Position numbers and translations under genes: made by a program | Assembly (NCBI GenBank): GCA_001970955.1 | Contig: MPUH01000954.1 | Span: 1-28,376 of the forward strand | Length of the DNA: 28,376 nucleotides | Source: Stentor coeruleus | Taxonomy: Eukaryota > Ciliophora > Heterotrichea > Heterotrichida > Stentoridae | Direction of reading: 5' to 3' | Shown here: positions 18,381 to 27,754 of the stretch, piece by piece | Layout of the letters: every line of letters begins with the position of its first letter | Position numbering within the stretch: the stretch's first letter is position 1 | Notes under the pieces: generated by a model | Databases searched by the model: none | Told to the model about the DNA's origin: nothing | What the model saw: only the letters and a program-made list of their open reading frames with translations

Positions 18381-19569
18381 ATGGATGATGATTTTACAGA
18401 GTTTCGCTCAGCAGGTTATGTTGCTGAAGCTGACCTTCTAGGTTTAAGCACTTCTTCATCTTCAATCAAAAGGCNGTTTAAGCACTTCTTCATCTTCAAT
18501 CAAAAGGCAACAAAGTGACGAAAGCTATGGTTCGAGCTTTATTTTTAATTCATCTTCCGAAGGATTGCCTCGGCCTCCCAACATTAAAAAGAAAACTTTT
18601 GTATTTCCTTACGATCTAGATTTAAATGCAACAAATTTACTAGAGATAGCCACAAATGAGACCACCAAAAAGCCAACACCATGGAGTTTGATGGAAGATA
18701 TTGAAGGTCTAAACAAATTAGCAAAAGAACTGGCAATGAATGGACGTCTCAGCCAAAGCTTACGCTGTAAAAAGCACGCAGAGATCGTTGGCGAAATGAT
18801 GAGAATAAAAGAAATCAAGAGAATTGCAACTGAAAGGGCTGACTACGACACTGCTATACAATATCGCAACCTCTTAGGTCAATTAGAAAAACAGCTTTCA
18901 AACGCTACCGAGATTGAAGAGTGGCTTAAAGACTACAAAGACACAACACTTACAGATTTAGAAAATAAAGTTCGAAAAACCATGGGTGAAGAAGCAGCCC
19001 TTGAGTTTAAAGACAAATTTGTCTTCCCTGATATAAAAAAATCTAGCGATATCGAAAATGCTCAGGCTATTATGATATCAGCACAACATTATATAAGTGT
19101 TAAAACTATTCTCAAAGACCAAGTTTCAATATTTTTCCAGCAAGCACATCAGATACTACAGAAGATTAGTGAAGAGTTATCTAAAGCTATAACTATATTC
19201 TATAAGCTTAAGCCACATTTGGCTGTGCTTTCTGAAGACTCTGAATTACAAATTTATATAAAAGCGCTTCCTGAAGTGTACTTTATAAGTTTGAGACTTA
19301 GTAAGGTAATTAATTATTGTAATTCAACTCGAGCTTTTGAGAAGATTTTATATGAAATCAGCCAGAATTGGGATGAGTGCAAGGATTTTCTTAATAGCAA
19401 TGTCCCTGATTTTAAAAACGAATGCAATGAAAATGTTTGCGGGTTATGCTTATTTGGATGCAAAAATCTTGTTTTGCTTTGTGGTGGATACTTTCATGTG
19501 TCTTGCATTAATTTTTGGATAAATCGGATAAGCACAGATCCTCCACAACTTATAACTGAAATGCTTTAG
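18381..19569 (+). CDS. Synergin-gamma-like AP-1 accessory protein (interrupted by an assembly duplication)
   Basis: The true start is ATG 18381. A single N at 18475 sits between two exact 33-nt copies (18442-18474 and 18476-18508). Dropping the N and one copy (34 nt) restores one frame of 384 residues. The N-terminus reads MDDDFTEFRSAGY, matching the acidic-phenylalanine motif (DDFxDF-like) that binds the AP-1 gamma ear. The middle is helical (~90-160 and ~190-330; a UVR-like segment DYDTAIQYRNLLGQLEKQL). The C-terminus has a partial RING-like site (CGLCLFGCKNLVLLCGGYFH, then CINFW and RISTDPP) with no final CxxC. This resembles the C-terminal domain of synergin gamma, which works with AP-1 in trans-Golgi/endosome clathrin traffic. 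The family match is from memory. A truncated RING protein is the alternative. Annotation from the first long frame would start too late and lose the motif. Confidence 0.65.
18442..18508. repeat. 33-nt direct duplication around a single N: assembly gap artefact
   Basis: Positions 18442-18474 and 18476-18508 are identical and are separated by one ambiguous base. Removing 34 nt makes the surrounding gene one open frame, whereas keeping it shifts the frame. This is the signature of two contig ends that overlap by 33 nt being joined with an N instead of merged. Confidence 0.93.
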
Positions 19570-20861
19570 TCTTCTTAGGATATTTTGGTAATTAATTGTT
19601 GTGAATGGAATTAATTGAAGGATATTTTTATAGATTATATAGGATTGCAATTGAAATTATACGAAATTTAGTTTTGAAGTTTAATTTAGCACTCCTTACG
19701 TCTGGGAGAGCTAGGCTAGCTTTTCATATGCTTTGTACCATAAAAAGATAATAGCATGCCAATCCAGTAAATTCCCATATCTTTTAACTTTTTTTATTGT
19801 ATCACGGTAGTTATAGTGATTAGATTCAGGCTTATGAGAAATTTTACTAAATCCCTAATTTCACTTTAATAAGGAATAACAAATCTCTTTTTATTTTTAT
19901 GAATAATAGATTAGCCTGCTGATGGAGTTTTTAATTATAGAAAGCATTTTCGAATTACAAATGAAATCTTTTGGCTTTATTCTTTTTTTTTTCTGATAAA
20001 GCATTTTCTGGCATCATCTAGATACTTTTTGGGAAGTTTTCTCTGTCAAGCAGCATAGTAATCTTCATAAATAGTATTGCCATCTTTTGGAAATTTTTAG
20101 CAAGATACTCTCAAAGAAAAGTCTTTTATATTTATATGCCTTTACATGTTTTTAATGTTCTCACTTATCTTTGCCTAGGTTTATTGCTTATGACTGGTTA
20201 TTGCTGGTAACTTTGCTCTCTCAAATGCTGAAAGAATTTTGCATCATTTATATCTTGTATTTCAATAATGTTACTACTAGTCTACTTTAATTCAGTAATT
20301 TCTGAAATTATGATGCTAATTTCAGGCCAGCACAACAAAATTATATTGCATCAAGGAGATAATTTTTTATTTTTTTCTGAAAAAATCTGCAGAGGAGCTT
20401 TTTGGAATATGTAATTTTAAGTTAAAGATTATTTTATGATAAAAGGCTGGAGCTTGCTATGGAATTTTTTATTAAATAATAAAACTGCTATATTGTTCGG
20501 TTCACCGTCTTTAATACTCTTAGTAAATAATTGAAAAAATTATCTGGTATTAAAACTATTTTTCTTTGCATGCATTTATCAATATATCAAAAATTCTGTA
20601 AATTTTCTGCTTAAAACGAATATAAATATATCAATTCTATCCAATAATTTAGATCAATTTTAAAGTATCTAGCACATGCATTTAAGAACTGTATCTACAT
20701 AATAATTTTTCTAATCCAAGCAACCCTAAATTATCATATAATCATTCGAGCAAAATAACATCAAAACCTAATAATCATTTTTTAATCCTATTTTTCTATA
20801 AAAACCACCCCTCATCTTCTCTTATTATTAATATTGATTTCACACTTCAACTATAATTAAC
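19570..20861. other. AT-rich spacer, no supported gene
   Basis: About 1.3 kb downstream of the synergin-like gene. It is T-rich on the plus strand. On the minus strand around 19960-20090 two overlapping frames look partly coding (for example PKDGNTIYEDYYAA and KKYLDDARKCF in one), but both contain stops and neither shows a domain. No RNA gene or repeat was found. Confidence 0.45.
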
Positions 20862-21635
20862 ATGGAAGAAACTAGTCCATTAGCCCAAGAAATGAATCTC
20901 AGCAACAGATCCGCGAAAACTTTTTCCGCACAATTGAGCACAAAGTCTACACTTCCTATCTTCTTATAACCTTTAGCACTCTCCTGGCATTAACAAAAAT
21001 TATATCAGCAGCATATATTTTGATATATCATGAAGTTGATAGTGGGGCTCCACTTTTTTATGGAATATAGTTAATGTAGTCTTAGACGTGATTTATCTAA
21101 TCCTTAAAGCTTTTTGAATGCCTTATGTTAAACGGGCTAGAGAAGGTGAAAAATTTGAAGAGTTTTATGTCTTGCAGATATTGTTTATATTGCATGCTAT
21201 GCTTTGTGGCAAATTCCTGGGAATGTGCAGTATAGGAGGTGTAGTGATTGCTTTGACAATGCTCCGGCATTGACAGCTTTGTCATCAGAAAATTTAATTT
21301 TGGGATATTTATATATGCTTGGGCCTGCTCTTTTAATTGTCAGCATTTGTGCTTGTTTACCAGTAGTGATTATATTCGTCATGACGATATCAAGGAGCTC
21401 TCAATTGCCTGCAACAGACAATATGCTTAATTGCTTGAAAATCGAAGGTTATGATCGGCAAAAGCATATGGGTGATATTAATTGTACTATTTGTGCTGTT
21501 GAATATTACCTTGGAGAAAAGGTAACAGTTATGCAGTGTGATCCTAGACACTTTTTCCATAATGACTGTATTAAGAAATGGCTGAAAATAAATTCAAACT
21601 GCCCAATATGCAGAGCTCCTTATTTATTAGATTAG
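20862..21635 (+). pseudogene. Broken multi-pass membrane RING-H2 E3 ligase gene
   Basis: The pieces are in order but in different frames. ATG 20862 gives a short polar start. Frame 2 from about 20900 gives a first membrane helix (VYTSYLLITFSTLLALTKII). After the T run at 21054-21059 a frame-1 helix appears (NIVNVVLDVIYLILKAF), which hits TGA at 21115, then PYVKRAREGEKFEEF. From about 21171 the third frame runs intact to TAG at 21635 through two more hydrophobic stretches into a complete RING-H2 (CTICAVEYYLGEKV, CDPRHFFHNDCIKKW, CPICR, ~21483-21620). Three frame changes and one stop are needed, and no 15-nt GT-AG intron explains them. The RING itself is perfect, so the gene may have died recently, or the region may hold sequence errors. 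Membrane RING-H2 proteins of this plan are ubiquitin ligases of internal membranes. Confidence 0.7.
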
Positions 21636-21942
21636 TTTTTTTACTCTATGGTATAGGAGATAAGAGTATTTGATTTTTTTAATAAGATATTTATTGTTGT
21701 TTATACAGATTTGTATTGAAAATTATATTATTTTAAAATTTGAAAGCAATTAGAAAAGAAATTGAGTTTTGTTTGAAATATTTAACAAAAGTTTGAGGTT
21801 TTTGTAGAATTTTAAAAATTTGAATTCTGTCTTCTTGCTACAATTATTCTCTTATTTCTTGTATGATAATACGCATCCTTCTTGTGTGTAGATATCCTTA
21901 GAATAGCATGTGATATGATAATTAGAATATAATATAAAGAAA
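21636..21942. other. AT-rich spacer, nothing seen
   Basis: About 300 very AT-rich bases lie between the RING-H2 relic and the RINGv-FHA gene, presumably with the latter's promoter. A minus-strand frame at 21812-22000 is a chance frame overlapping the next gene's start. Confidence 0.5.
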
Positions 21943-23457
21943 ATGAAGAAAAATGGAACATCGTAAGTGATATTAAGTGTGACAATACGTGCTCAGACAT
22001 GGACCCGTGATTCTCACGGACTCTTCGACTATGAGTGCTCTAAAATAACAAAGGCGAGCATAAAAACAGCGTCCCCATCTTACACTATTCGCAAAGGCCA
22101 AGAAGTATCTCAAGTATTTCAAGAAGTCGAGCCCCAGCAAGACCTCAAATATCTATTGCAACTAAAAGTCATCGATAGTATTTTTTAAATAGACCATTTC
22201 GCCATATCCCCATCATTAATCGGTGAAAGGGTTCCTAAAAACCGCTCTAACGAAAAGCTCTGGCTTGTAGTCAAATTTTTAAACTCAAGCAAGGGTTACC
22301 AAGTAACAGAAGGTGATGTCATCAAAATGGGCCGTTTGAAATTTAGAGTTAAAGAGCTTAAAGGAGCAGATTCAGGTAAAAGAGTAAAGGACTTCAATCT
22401 TCAAGATTTAGTGAACTTTAAAGAACATACTGAAGAAAGTGATGAGGATGAAGATAATTGTGTGAAATTCAAACTGCCTTGCCGCATATGTCTGAGTGAA
22501 ATTTATGTTGAAGACAACCCTTTGATATGCCCATGCAATTGTGATGGGACTATGAAGTATATTCATTTATGGTGTTTGCAAAGAGCTTTGAGATCGAAAG
22601 TGACAACAAGATCTAGTGAAAGTGCGCTTTCGTTTTCTTGGAAGTCTATGAGTTGTGACTTATGTAAAAGACCTTATCCTTATAAATTTGTCCTTGGAGG
22701 CAATGTTGTTGAACTTATACAAATACCGAAACCCCCTGAAAAGTATGTGATTTTAGAAGGACTGTGTAAAGATAAGAATTCTAGTAAGTGGTTGCATGTG
22801 ATTAGTCTGAATAGTAAAGACTCAATTAAGTTTGGAAGAGCTAATGACTGCGAACTTAGAATGACTGATATTTCAGTTTCAAGATTACATGGGATGATTA
22901 AACTTATAGGAGAAAATTTTTACTTAGAAGACAAAAATAGTAAATTTGGCACTTTGGTGCAGATCAAAAGGCCAATTGCTCTTGAATCAGGAGAAAATTT
23001 ATATTTGCAGTCTGGAAGAACATTATTAGACATACAAGTTAAAAAACCCTGGTCTTTAATTCCTGCCTGCTTCAGACCCAGCTCTTCTAACTATGACCTT
23101 TTCATAGCGGCAACATCATCTGGGGTTCTACCCCTTTTACCATACAACACAGGAATACCATTGAGTATTGATGATGCTGATGAATTGCGAGCACGAGCAG
23201 GAATCAATTGTCGAAAAAAAGAAAAATATCTATTTAACGATAATTTGATGTTTGAGCACGGGCAGCTTGGCATGAACAGTTCATATGAAGATGATGAAAT
23301 GGAAGGAGTTGAGGCTGTTCAAGAAGTGATGATTGCTGATGCTAATGTGGGTAATGAAGACGAAGAAGAAAAGGTTCAAAACCCAGAAAACCTCAATAAA
23401 GAAAAGGAGGATGATATTTGTGAGTATAAAGAACAGAGAAGTCATTCGTTTGTCTAA
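21943..23457 (+). CDS. RINGv (RING-CH) plus FHA domain protein, two 15-nt introns
   Basis: Splicing 15-nt introns at 21963-21977 and 22178-22192 joins three in-frame exons into 494 residues, starting MKKNGTSVTIRAQTW. Residues ~88-130 (KLWLVVKFLNSSKGY, GDVIKMGRLKFRVKEL) form a beta-rich segment resembling a first FHA-like half. The RINGv finger covers ~170-231: CRIC, CPCNCDGTMKYIHLWC and CDLC, which is the C4HC3 order with the GTMKYIHLWCL signature of MARCH-type E3 ligases. A canonical FHA domain follows at ~273-345 (KFGRANDCELRMTDISVSRL, LEDKNSKFGTLV), with GR, SxxH-like and NSKFGT positions that bind phosphothreonine. The tail is acidic and disordered. It is probably an E3 ligase recruited to phosphorylated partners. 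Unlike MARCH proteins it shows no membrane segment. The naive start at 22327 would lose 118 residues. Confidence 0.93.
21963..21977 (+). other. 15-nt intron 1 of the RINGv-FHA gene
   Basis: The intron reads gtaagtgatattaag. It splits a Ser codon (TC|T) and connects the ATG at 21943 to the long frame that otherwise has no ATG. It has GT-AG borders and A at position 10. Confidence 0.82.
22178..22192 (+). other. 15-nt intron 2 of the RINGv-FHA gene
   Basis: The intron reads gtattttttaaatag. It contains an in-frame TAA; removal fuses two frames of identical phase into one coding sequence (VID-N-HFAISPS). It has GT-AG borders and A at position 10. Confidence 0.9.
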
Positions 23458-23626
23458 GAATATCCTTATTAACTATTTAGAATATTTTTGTTGCTTTAAT
23501 GAAGGCTTTAAGATTTTAAAGGCTTATTTCGATAAGAATGGATGAAAAGAAGTAATTAGAGCTAGTGAATTGCATAAGAAGCTGAAAGGCAGATAAATGA
23601 TATATTCGATAGTTTTAGTATTAAGG

Positions 23627-24751
23627 CTATTTATATTTTTTATTAATTTTAGCAGCTTGATGTTTGAGTTTTTCATACTCTTCAACTGCTCTTCGAGCTT
23701 TAGTTTCAGCTTGTTTTAGTTTATAGTTAATTTTCAGTTCTTTATAACGTTTGCGAGCTTTGTATCCTCGCCAGCATGATTGTATTAGTGTAGCAGCTAT
23801 TCTTTCTGTATTTTTGTGTCTGTTGACATCAATTTTTTTAGTATTGCTATTAACTGATTTAAACATTGAGTTAGTGCTATACTTTTCATCATCATAATCG
23901 TTTTTATTAAAAGCTGGTCTTTTAATTTCCGTCATTTTCCTTGGTCCTTTAATTTCATTTCCAAATCTACTTGTTTTCTTATCAAAATCTGTGTTCCGGT
24001 ATTTCTGTTTTTCACTAAACAAACCTGATCCACTATGAAACTTTGTATTTTCCTGGCTTGTCGAACGGGATTTTGCACTAAAAGCATCGAAATTTGATTT
24101 AGGAGATAAAGAAGTCCTATCATAATCCCTTCCAAACTTGCCATAATTTGGAGACAGTTTTCTTGAGTATATTCCAAAAGCACCTTTCAGTGTATTAGTC
24201 AAATGATGCTGAGCACCAAGTTCTTCTGAGCTGATTCTATACCCAGTCTTCAAACAATCTTCAGCATCTCCCTTTCGACCAATGAAAGAGTATTCATTCG
24301 CCACATTATAATAAGCTACAATCAAAGTTGTGACCAGATTGGGTTGGGTCTTATACCCTGCCTTTAGCAATAATATCGACTTCAGTCCATGCCTTATAGC
24401 ATTATTATGGTCTCCTTGCTGGGACAATATCGAGCATATATTCAAATGTGCCCCTGATATGGTCCCAACTTCATTTGGAAGCTTATTTTCTAAATCAACA
24501 GCCTTATACAAGTACTTAAGTGCTTCGGGATAATTCGTATTCCTTTTAAAAAATATGCCTAGGTTGTTATAAGTAACAGCCATGAGTTTATTTCTTTTGT
24601 ATTCTTCATTAATCCCTTTGATTCCCATCAGCGCTTGTTTAAGATAACTCAATGAATTATCATAGTTCTCTTGTTGCAGCTGTTCCATAGCCAGTTTGTT
24701 ATAACTCATCACAATGTCTTCTTTTTGTCTTAATGATAAAGCCTGGGACAT
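23627..24751 (-). CDS. TPR-repeat protein with C-terminal IQ motif
   Basis: This 374-residue ATG-to-TAG protein has about four tetratricopeptide repeats over residues ~10-190. Typical TPR positions are visible, for example YNKLAMEQLQQENYDNSLSY, VTYNNLGIFFKRNTNYPEAL and HLNICSILSQQGDHNNAIRH. A Ser/Lys/Arg-rich, probably disordered linker follows (~195-310), then one IQ motif (AATLIQSCWRGYKARKRYKE, ~319-338) and a charged helix at the end. TPRs mediate protein binding and the IQ motif binds calmodulin or centrin-like EF-hand proteins; this pairing is common in ciliate cytoskeletal proteins, so a cortical or basal-body role is a reasonable inference. The start lies 37 nt downstream of the stop of the next minus-strand gene. 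A plus-strand frame at 24330-24533 is a shadow. Confidence 0.87.
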   Translation of the reverse strand: MSQALSLRQKEDIVMSYNKLAMEQLQQENYDNSLSYLKQALMGIKGINEEYKRNKLMAVTYNNLGIFFKRNTNYPEALKYLYKAVDLENKLPNEVGTISGAHLNICSILSQQGDHNNAIRHGLKSILLLKAGYKTQPNLVTTLIVAYYNVANEYSFIGRKGDAEDCLKTGYRISSEELGAQHHLTNTLKGAFGIYSRKLSPNYGKFGRDYDRTSLSPKSNFDAFSAKSRSTSQENTKFHSGSGLFSEKQKYRNTDFDKKTSRFGNEIKGPRKMTEIKRPAFNKNDYDDEKYSTNSMFKSVNSNTKKIDVNRHKNTERIAATLIQSCWRGYKARKRYKELKINYKLKQAETKARRAVEEYEKLKHQAAKINKKYK

Positions 24752-24788
24752 TTTCTGTATATTATGAGAAATCCCTAAATTAGCTAAA

Positions 24789-27278
24789 CTAAAGGTCTGA
24801 GATGCACTTGGCTATCTTGCATTCAAAACACGCAAAAGCTCCGATGCTGTTGAACGTCCCTGCACAAATCCCAGAACAAGTATATTCATCAATCCCTTGT
24901 CTAGCTGGCCAATCATAGTACCAAAGCATCCTATGCTGGTTTTCACACAAAATTTCTACGTTGTTTATCTTTTCAACAACTTTAACTGCACAGGTCGAAC
25001 AGATCGTCACAGAGCAATCCTTACACTCTCCACCTATATCTTTATTCTCTTTGCATAAACTACAATATTTAGCTTCGTCCTTGAAAATATGCAAAACATG
25101 ACCTTTACAGCACAATAAAGCTGGATGTGAATATGCTGGGGAACTCAGATATTTGAAGCAATCTTTGCATAAAAAGCTGCAGCCACAGAAATACCTAGCA
25201 TTAGTTTTGGTGTCATTACAATTTGAGCATAAGGCATCAGATTTGGTATATTGATAATGGTGATTATTTGGGCATAAAATTGTATTGGGAAACTCAATGC
25301 TCCCACATTTACAACAAAGCTCGATATTGCAGTACTGACAATAACGACTTACTCCTGTGCGGGATTTTTCACACTTAGTGCATGAGAACTTGTGAACTGT
25401 GGAAATGGTTTCATAAATGTGATTTGATGGGCAGGAGAAATTAAGTGGCTTACAATCAGAGCAGACTGGAATATGGCAGATTTGGCACCTCCAGAATGGA
25501 CTTGAAAACTCTTTTTCGCATGAACGGCATTTTACTAGAAAATTTTGGTATTCTTCAAAGTGCTTGATGAGATTATCTGGAGAATATTGAAGTTTATGCT
25601 TTTTTGATTTCAAGCATTTGCCGATACTAAGTTTGACTTTGTATTTGCAAAGACTAAGGTATTGATTGCCTTTTGCTTTGAAATTTCCGAAAAGTTTTGT
25701 CAGAGTTTCTTGGTCATGTTTGACTTTTGCAAGGATTTCTATATAGGTTTGCTCATCATCCAATATAGGCTTTGGCAAAGGCCATAAATGATCAACATAA
25801 ATATCACTAATAGTCAAAATAATTTTTACTTCAGGTATACTAACAGTATCTTCTGTGCAAACGGTAAGTTTAGGCTTAGGCTGAGGCTGAATATTAAGGT
25901 CTAAATATGTATTAAATTGATCATTCATTTCAAATTCTTTTTTATTCATATTCCAATAAAAAGCACCTAAAGATAGTTTAGGCTTTAATATTGTAAGCTG
26001 GTCTGTATATTTCTTAAACTTTTTATTGTTCATATGCCATGAAAAAGCTTTAAAAGATAATTCAGGCTTGAGTATTGTCAGCTGATCTTTGAATTCTTTA
26101 AGCTCTTTCCTGTTCATATGCCATGAAAAAACTTCTGTATTCAAATTTGGCTTTTTTATAGTTATATGCTCCTTTTCAGTATCGAAATTTGCTTTGTTAA
26201 TTTGCCATGAAAAATTTTCAAAAGAGAGTTTAGGCTTTAATATTGTTAGTTTGTCTCTGAATTTTTTGAGTTTTTTCTTACTCATATGCCATGAAAAAGT
26301 TTCAAAATGCAGCTTTGGCTTAAAATATGTAAAATTGTCTACAAAATTTGCTAGTTTTTTCGGTTGCATTTCCCAAGAAAATTGTTCAAATACTAAAGCA
26401 GGTTTTTTGATTGTTAACCAATGATTTTCTTCATTTAACTTCTTCTTGTTAGCTTCCCAATTATGTACTTCTAAGAGCAAATCAGGTTTTTTTATTGTCA
26501 ACCAATGATTTTCTTCATTTAACTTCTTCTTGTTAGCTTCCCAATTATGTACTTCTAAGAGCAAATCAGGTTTTTTTATTGTCAACCAATGATTTTCTTT
26601 TATTAGCATCTTCTTGTTAGTTTGCCAACTATGCACTTCTAAGATCAAATCAGGCTTAGGTTGAGGATTAATGATTAAATCACTATCTGATTTTTTCTGA
26701 GCATTGCTTTCTATTTCTAATGATTTCACATTTGAAAAACTATGAAATGATTCATTTATGAGTTCTGGCTTGAGTATTGTCAGGTGGTCTTTAAATTTCT
26801 TTAGCTTTTTCTTTGGAAATGTAAAATCAAATACTTCCAAAGTTAGAGTGGGCTTTAGTTCAGGTAAAATTATAATTTGGCTATCTTGTGCTCTTGAATC
26901 ACTCATATGAGGCTGTGCTGAATAGCAAAAGTTTGACGGCGAATCTAAAGTTATCTTTGGCATATACTGCTCAGAGACAAGAAGTTTTTCTGTATTTTTT
27001 TTGAGCTTTTTTTTACCTTGGTGCCATTCAAAGATATCAAGGTTTAATTGAGGCTTTATCTGAGGGAGTATGCTTATTGAATCTTTAAATGACTCAACTA
27101 TAAATTTGCCGTTCATTTTAGTCTAGATAAGAATTACAGCTTCGATTTTAATGATTTCGGGTTTAGATATTGTTAAAACCTTTGGCATTGGCTGGCAAGA
27201 TACTTTCTCTATTAGAGAATTGCTTAAATCTGGCTTTTTAAGTGAGATCGTAACAGGTTGGGATTTGTTACAGCCCAT
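24789..27278 (-). CDS. 28-residue-repeat and zinc-cluster protein with myristoylation-type MGC start, one intron
   Basis: The long frame begins at a Met near 27116, but a 15-nt intron (27123-27137) links it to a 47-codon first exon starting at ATG 27278, giving 824 residues. The new start, MGCNKSQPV, fits the N-myristoylation rule (Gly2, Ser6), with Cys3 as a palmitoylation candidate, so membrane anchoring is predicted. Residues ~10-470 hold about a dozen copies of a ~28-residue unit (KPxLxxExFSWxMxxKKLKx, then DxLTIL), beginning in exon 1, which confirms the splice. Two central copies are identical at DNA level. Residues ~579-824 contain five or six zinc modules of the form CxxC, CxxC, CxxC and CPxNH (for example CRSCEKEF, CQICHIPVCSDC, CPNNHHY), reminiscent of DC1/B-box-like fingers. 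Function is unknown. It ends in TAG, 37 nt before the TPR gene. Confidence 0.87.
25920..27070 (-). repeat. Coding array of ~84-nt (28-residue) tandem repeats
   Basis: About a dozen units encode the pattern KPxLxxExFxWxxxKKLxxxxxxLTI. Most copies are diverged at DNA level, but 26416-26499 and 26500-26583 are identical over all 84 nt, showing recent unit duplication. Boundaries are approximate because the outer units are degenerate. Confidence 0.85.
27123..27137 (-). other. 15-nt intron of the MGC repeat/zinc gene
   Basis: On the coding strand it reads gtaattcttatctag. Its terminal TAG would stop exon 1; removal gives IKIEA-TKMNGKF in frame and continues the repeat pattern. It has GT-AG borders and A at position 10. 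Confidence 0.9.
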
Positions 27279-27754
27279 AATGACCTTTAATTATTAAGCC
27301 CATTACTTTGATTAAATGATATGATATTATGTACTAATCTAAGATATAAGTAATTATAATATTTGTGATTGTATTAATTATATTCTGTCTTTTATATATT
27401 CTAGAGCCAAGGATCTTATTTAAAATTTTAATTATTATTACTCTTTCGTGAAATGATTAAATTATAAAGTTTTTAATCTTATAGTTATTTTAACTGAAGC
27501 ATCTTTTATTATGATTATATAATTTATGATAACTATATCCAAAATATTTTCATTATCAATCCTCTAAACAAATACTAAGCTAAGAGCTTAATTTGTATTT
27601 TAATATAATAAAAGGATATTTCATTTACCTTAAAAATTTGAGATATTATTTTTGAAATTTGATTTAGAAAAATCAGAGAGCTCAAAGTAATAGTTGAGTC
27701 TTATCAAAAAGATTTAAAACTTAATAATGGCTAATTTAATATATACCAAATAGC
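27279..27754. other. AT-rich spacer
   Basis: About 480 AT-rich bases lie between the 3' end of the MYB gene and the start of the MGC gene, both on minus, so the latter's promoter should lie here. No coding frame, RNA or repeat was recognised. Confidence 0.5.

Noticed and set aside
19690-20090. Minus-strand coding-like fragments in the spacer after the synergin-like gene.
   Set aside because: Two competing frames look equally plausible over the same bases, both with stops, which is typical of chance in AT-rich DNA.
23459-23596. EF-hand-like stretch (AYFDKNG, then IRASEL) after the RINGv-FHA gene.
   Set aside because: It contains a TGA, the loop has one residue too many between the first Asp and the final Glu, and no second hand or start codon is present.
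26089-26424. 111-codon plus-strand frame.
   Set aside because: It is the antisense shadow of the 28-residue repeat array; its own repetition simply mirrors the real gene.
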